A stretch of 64,000 nucleotides of DNA from Stenocarpella maydis (Eukaryota; Ascomycota; Sordariomycetes; Diaporthales; Diaporthaceae), in contig NQMI01000140.1 of NCBI GenBank assembly GCA_002270565.1, forward strand, positions 1 through 64,000, written 5' to 3'. Position 1 is the stretch's first letter; each line of letters starts with the position of its first letter. Under the pieces are notes generated by a model, which was not told where the DNA came from, ran no database searches, and saw nothing but the letters and a program-made list of their open reading frames with translations. Made by a program: the position numbers and the translations under genes. Positions 58,855 through 64,000 of the stretch are shown here, in pieces.

Positions 58855-59036
58855 ATGATGAAGCACAGCTGGGTGCCCCAGAGGAGGCCAGGCGTGTGGG
58901 TCGTGGTACTTATCATCGTCGCGACCGCATACTATACCCTCTGGGCAGAGACTGGCTCGGCAGGCCGGTTTCGCACACAGGGGGGGCCCACGCTGCGCCC
59001 GGAAGATGCTGCCGCATTACAACAACAACAACAGGC

Positions 59037-59080
<44 letters not shown>

Positions 59081-60578
59081 GGAAGAGTGGAAGTGGTAGT
59101 GCCGCCACGCATGTCACCCACGATGCCGCAAAGGCCGCCGCCACAGACGCCGACGAGTCGGACCTGAGGGCCGAGCTGCCCGGATACCAACAGCCGGCAC
59201 GGCCTGCGCATGCCACCTCGGCGCCCGCCCCGGCTGGATCCAGTGCCCCGGTCCCCTGGAGGCCGCACCGCGACCCGGAGTACTTCACGGACCTGCCCGC
59301 CGAGTACGAGCTGACCACCGAGGACGACGAGCTGTGCACGCTCTTCTACACGGACGAGTACGTCTACGGCATCGCCAACAGCTCCACCATGCTGTGCAAG
59401 GAGGGCTCGTCCGTCCACGGCTTCGACGTCCCCACCAACCCGCACCACCACAAGCTCAACGTCGCCACCCCCGTCTACCTGATGCAGGGCGTGCGCTGGG
59501 ACCCCGAGTCCCGCCGCTTCCGCGCCCAGTGCGGCGAGGCCACCACCGTCAGGCCCACCGTGTACGGCCAGCCGCTGCCGGGGCTGTCGTACGGCGCCCC
59601 CCGGTCGCCCGCCTGCGACAGGCACTCGCCCGGCCGCCAGCTCGTCGTCTACCCGGCCCTCAAGGAGACCTACGACAACGTCTGGCACAAGCTCATGGAG
59701 CTGTGGCAGAACAAGCTGTCGTACGACGCCGCCCGCATCGCCGTCGACCCGGCCACCGGCCGGCCCTTCCTGACGGCCGAGCAGGCCGCCCGCGCGCGCG
59801 TCGTCTTCCCCGACGACCACGAGGGGCCCTGGGACGACGCGTGGGAGATGCTCACGGGCCGGCCCCCCGCGCGCTACTCGGACCTCGACCCGGACGCCTG
59901 CTACGACGTCGTCGTCGGCACGGCCGGGTGGGCGGGCCCTTCTGGTCGGCGCTGCTCAAGACCACGTACGAGACGTGCCGCCGCGAGACGCTGCTGACGG
60001 CCTTTACGCGCTGGGTCTTTGCCTTTTACGGCATCCGGGAGCGGCCCGCCTCCGACGTGCGCGAGAGGCCCACCATCACCGTGGTGCAGCGCGGGTCGAC
60101 GCGCAAGTTCCGCGACTTCGACCGCCTCCTGGACAGGATGCACGCCCAGCACCCCGGGTACGCCATCAACGTCGTCGACCTGGCGCTCCTGGGGAAGCGC
60201 GAGCAGATCGCCCTGCTGCAGGGCACCGACGTGCTGGTCGGCCACCACGGCGCCGGCATGAGCTACGTCATGTTCATGCGGCCCGACTCGGCCGTCGTCG
60301 AGATCCTGCCGCCCTTCTTCCTGTCGCGGGGGTTCCGCTGGGTCGCGCGCATGAGGGGGCTGGTGCACTTTATCGGCAGGGCGATGTGGAAGGAGGAGTA
60401 CATGCAGGCCGTCGAGGGCGTCCCCATACCCGACGGGTGGAAGCCCACCGTCCAGGCTGATGGGGATGCCAACGGGTGGCAGTCGGAGGAATGGATATGG
60501 ATCACGCACGACGAGGTACTCGGCCTGGTCGACGCCGCGGTCAAGAGCCAGCTGAACGCTGTCGGGGATCGCATGTAG
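58855..60578 (+). CDS. GT61-family (DUF563) glycosyltransferase with a one-base frameshift
   Basis: An intronless gene; if one base is restored near 59925-59935 it encodes 574 residues. The N-terminus is a type II signal anchor (residues about 14-30, VWVVVLIIVATAYYTLW), followed by a Gln and Ser-rich stem (AGC repeat, 14 Ser). The catalytic half contains CDRHSPGRQLVVYP, VVVGTAG then, in the next frame, GGPFWSALLKTTYE. It continues with TITVVQRGSTRKF, the GT61 signature GTDVLVGHHGAGMSYVMFM and AVVEILPP. The family transfers sugars such as xylose or GlcNAc in the Golgi or ER. The shift lies in a G/C-rich run, where one G is missing relative to the expected Gly-Val-Gly-Gly text. It may be a sequencing error or a real inactivating deletion; everything else is intact, so I keep it as a gene. 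Confidence 0.75.
59037..59079. repeat. (AGC)n microsatellite in GT61 stem
   Basis: About fourteen AGC units encoding the poly-Ser stem region just after the membrane anchor; an (AAC)n run precedes it and encodes poly-Gln. Confidence 0.85.
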
Positions 60579-61474
60579 GGATGGGATGCGGTCGTCTCGT
60601 TTTTGTCCTGTGTAGATAAAATCCGGTTACAAGCTTTGCATATACCTCCTGGTTACTTAATACCACTTCATATTCTTGGACAGGGGGACGCCTGCCGCGC
60701 AGTACCAGGCAGGCAGATGGGCCGGAGGAGCCTTGTCCTGCGTTGGGCATTGGCTTTCAGCAGATCCGGAGCTGTCGCAATGGGACTGCACGTTTGGGGG
60801 AATAATTGGAACGACTCCTCGTTCACGATAGCCAGGCGGAGAATATCCTGAACTGCCAAGGGCACCTGCCTTCTCGTCAGGCCCCAGCAGTGATGCACAT
60901 CATTCTGCGTGCTACGTCGATACCCTGTCTATACCAAAAGTCCAGCTATCACCATGGGACATCTCCGGCCTAGAGATCGCAAAATGGGACAGGTCACATA
61001 TATGACAAACCATCTGGAAATACCACAAACGAAAAACGCATAATTGCAGACTATTGCTGGTTCTGAACAAGTCGTTGATATCGCGTCTGGAGAAGAAAAG
61101 AGTCCAGATGAGGATAGGTCTCAACCCCTGGGTTCAGTGTGGCAGGGCGGGCTCACAACATGCCCATTTGCTTACCGGAGCACAAAATGATTGTTTCTTC
61201 TTGGTACACTTGGTAGTTAAGTGTGACTTGGAATATTTCTTACTCCGATCTGACTGGGTACTCCCTAGGGCCACGGACAAAAGAACATTACTGGTCTACA
61301 TGGAGTGTGCCTCTGGAGATGGAAGCGAGCAGCGATCGTCGGCCAAATGGGGAATCGCCTGGCGAATTCGGGTCACAGACCTGTTACTATTTATATCCCA
61401 ATGCCTTTTCTCCTTATTGCTAGTTCCAGAAATCATTCATCAGTTCAACCCCGTCTGTTATCATATATACGTGA
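60579..61474. other. Convergent spacer between GT61 and DUF3176 genes
   Basis: About 0.9 kb without a recognisable gene. The open frame at 61054-61530 has no ATG start at its head and no motifs. The spacer continues to the DUF3176 stop at 61732 and contains the palindromic element described separately. Confidence 0.45.
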
Positions 61475-61588
61475 TAGCCACAGTAATACGCTCGGTATTG
61501 CAAACTAATATGGAACAAGTATGCTATTGAAGCAAAACACTAGCTATAAAGGAAGGATGTTGTAATACCAGGCGTATTACTGTGGCTA
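61475..61588. mobile_element. Short palindromic element with TA flanks (possible mariner-type MITE)
   Basis: Two 29-bp arms, 61475-61503 and 61560-61588, are reverse complements with 26 of 29 matches, separated by a 56-bp AT-rich loop. The outermost base pairs are TA on both sides. An element of 110 bp (GCCACAG to CTGTGGC) is thus bordered by TA, the target duplicated by Tc1/mariner transposons. No ORF fits inside. A hairpin terminator for the convergent genes is another reading. Confidence 0.6.
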
Positions 61589-61731
61589 ATTATCAGCTAT
61601 ATACCGTAACTGATTCAAGCGTCCGACAAGATCAGATTGTCTGATATTTCATAAAATGCCTTTGATTAATTATGTGAAACTACTTTTATATAGCCCATGT
61701 ACCCATTTTGAAAGTATCCATCAAATGTATG

Positions 61732-63737
61732 TTAGTCGCTGCATGTACCCACGAGACGGACACCCTCTTCAGTGTCATCAAGCCGTACCGTCGCCCTGCT
61801 GGCAGCAGCCTTCATGTCCTCGACCGTCGCGACCGGCCCAGCAGCGTGCCTCATCTCCTGATCCAGGCCGCCGAAGAGCACCGCAAATATAGAGCTCTTC
61901 CAGACCGGGGCCCGCGCCGCCCTCGTCCGCGCGGCGGTCAGCACGAGGAACGCGGCCGCGAGCAGGAGCAGCGCGGCCGGGAGCGCGATCCACGCCCAGT
62001 TCACCCGCACGCACGTCTCGCCGCCCCAGACCGTCCCCACCACGGGGGCCACGCCGGCCTCCCGGCTTATCCCGCCGTCCCCGAGGCGCCAGCGGGCGGT
62101 TATGGACCGCGCCAGGCCGGCCATGGCTGACTGCACCGTCGCCAGCGTGGCGTTGCCGCCCCCCCACAGGTTGACGGCCCACAGGTCCCCCTGCGGCCTG
62201 TCGGTCCACGCGTCGAAGAAGAGGCTCTGGTTGCCGAGGAACACGTCTAGGATGCTTGCCAGGCCCCGCGACGGCGCGCCGTCGATCCAGAAGACGCAGT
62301 CCTCGGGCCACCACTCGGTATAATTCCAGGCGTCTCCGTATGAGAGGGTCTCGTTTGTAAGCTCATCTAGTGTGTAGGATGTGCCGAGAGCTGGGCCCGG
62401 AGGGTCGGGCCGGTTCACGATGGGGAAGTTGTGCTCATCGGAGGGGTCCTTGCTGCTGCTGCACTGGTACCACTCGCCTGACCTGATGGTCTTGTTGACC
62501 ATGAGCAGGGTGTGAGTGCTGAAGGGCACTGACCAGACGTCCATCGGTTGAGAGCCCAAGACCTGCTCGAGCAGCACGCCGTCTGTGACGTTGGCACTAT
62601 AAGTGTTCACGACAGGATAGAAGCCGCATTCAAACGCCTGTGTGTGCTGCAGAGCAGAAGGAGAGCTGGACATTAGAAATGCGATCGTGAGTAGAGAAGA
62701 TGACGGCCAGTCACTCGGGTATTTGGAACCTGACCGCATCGGCCACCAGGACGATTCGTCGCTCAAGTAAATTCCGTAATCGAGCAGACTGGCGTTTGTC
62801 GTTGTATAGGTCTGTGTCTCATTGAAATTGTCTGTGTAGCTTGTCTCGTTGGTAGATACGGAGACGTTGCTGCTGATATCAGCACACCGACTCTCGAAGC
62901 CGAGAGAGAGAAAAGTAGCTCCGTCAGCGGTTGACGGGAAGGTACAGTTGCCTGTCCTGCAGTCGAAATCCAGGGCTGAGGAGACGTTCACGGGCGGGTT
63001 GAGAAGTCCGGTATATATGGCCGACAGCAGTTGCGGGTCCAATTCAGGGATTCCGGTCGGCCTCCCCATGAAGCCAGCGGTATAGTTGTTGGAGAAGGGG
63101 ACCGACGCAGACTCGTGCTCGATAGCCCTCGAGCAGCTGTAGAACTGGACTATCTGTTGGGTGAAAGGGTCGATCGCCATTGCTACCACGGTGAGGAGAG
63201 CACCTATGACGGCAATGTCTCGGCCTCTCAGGGCCAGGATCAGCAGCAGAGAGCCCCATGGGCCTGGATGTAAGTGTGTGAGCAGGCTTCAGTCCGAGAT
63301 GTACAAGATATTTACACATGATGGAAGAAGAGAAAGACGACTTCAGGACGGAACCACCCACCTCGACTGGCTGAATCCCACTCCTCCATATTCCTCAGTG
63401 GCCGCGGCTTCTGGTACCACAGCCACTTCAACTGGCCAATGCCCTCAGCCACCGGCATCATCAGGCACGCCTTGAAGATGGCGGTGAAAACGGCGATGAG
63501 GGCGTTTATCGTAATGGCCGACGGCCACTTGGGTATAGGGCGGTCTTGCCGAAGGACAAGCGTGATGATAATCGCCGCGAGAGCAAGCGTGGCGATTGCG
63601 ATGCTCAGTACCTCCATCAGCCACGGCCACCGGACGCTGCCGCTCTGGCTGGGGGCCTCCCGGACTTGGTAACGGATCCCCTGCTGTTTTTGCTCTTGGC
63701 TGTCGACGGGTGTACTAAAACAGTTGGAATTAGCCAT
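61732..63737 (-). CDS. DUF3176 multi-pass membrane protein
   Basis: Two exons, 63362-63737 and 61732-63263, 635 residues. The N-terminal block is typical of DUF3176 proteins: WLMEVLSIAIATLALAAIII, then PKWPSAITINALIAVFTAIFK, PVAEGIGQLKWLWY and, across the 98-nt intron, SASRGPWGSLLLILALRGRD and AMAIDPFTQQIVQF. A long extracellular-type domain follows, with many N-x-S/T sequons and Cys pairs (DFDCRTGNCTFPS). A last membrane helix lies near residue 570 (WIALPAALLLLAAAFLVL) before a cytosolic tail. Function of the family is unknown. The intron has GT-AG ends and keeps frame; ATG 63737. Confidence 0.88.
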
Positions 63738-64000
63738 CGAAATGCCGAGTACGTATTGCCATGAAAGTCCGTGTGAGGAATAGGTGACAGTGTAGATACA
63801 GGCTGTCTCAATATCTGCAGCTTGCTGTTGAGTCGCATGCTACAGCTAGGGGAGGTGAGTGCCAGGTATCCAAAAGCTGCTTACTAGGAGTGAGTCTCTC
63901 CCCGTCCCGCAGGAGCGTCGCTGTAGTACGTGACAGAAGCGGGCTGCGACAACGGCGATACGGATCCATCATATTGGTGGTCGCGAGGCTCCATGGTCTC
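63738..64000. other. Upstream region of the DUF3176 gene
   Basis: The last 263 bases hold the presumed promoter and 5' UTR of the DUF3176 gene. No further gene start is evident. Confidence 0.45.

Noticed and set aside
61054..61530. ORF of 158 codons left of the palindromic element
   Set aside because: The head has no ATG, there is no motif, and the end runs into the left arm of the palindromic element.

Overview
This window is nuclear DNA of a filamentous ascomycete, probably a Sordariomycete. Genes carry short GT-AG introns (about 45-160 nt). The families are typical of such fungi: a CAP20/perilipin-like protein, a PTH11-type receptor, a HET-domain remnant, a DUF3176 membrane protein and an amadoriase. 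A RIP-degraded repeat lies at the left edge. Exon models were built by hand from reading frames, splice signals and family motifs. Every total coding length given is a multiple of three.

Left part (1 to about 27 kb) looks accessory and partly decayed. In order: an AT-rich RIP-mutated repeat ORF; a broken membrane dipeptidase; a cytochrome P450; an FMO-type flavin monooxygenase; a HET-domain remnant; a fructosyl-amino-acid oxidase divergent from an UNC93-like MFS transporter; a decayed multi-pass membrane protein; a PTH11-like receptor containing a 7-nt microexon; a small four-helix membrane protein; and a large ankyrin-type protein. Broken and intact genes alternate.

Right part (27 to 64 kb) holds mostly housekeeping genes at very low density: pirin, a DENN-domain protein, the CAP20/perilipin homologue, the snoRNP assembly factor BCD1, the Lsm14/Scd6 mRNA-decay and translation repressor, a GT61 glycosyltransferase (one-base frameshift in a G run) and a DUF3176 membrane protein. 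Intergenic spaces are long (10.4, 5.0 and 3.3 kb). They have ordinary base composition, many microsatellites and no convincing coding capacity.

The most unusual observations are as follows. The DENN gene has a TGA followed in the same frame by a 74-codon tail containing a duplicated basic motif. The perilipin gene also has a long same-frame extension after its TAG stop. The receptor has a 7-nt exon that restores a conserved family motif. A 110-bp palindromic element flanked by TA dinucleotides looks like a mariner-type MITE. No CRISPR, rRNA or convincing tRNA gene was seen.
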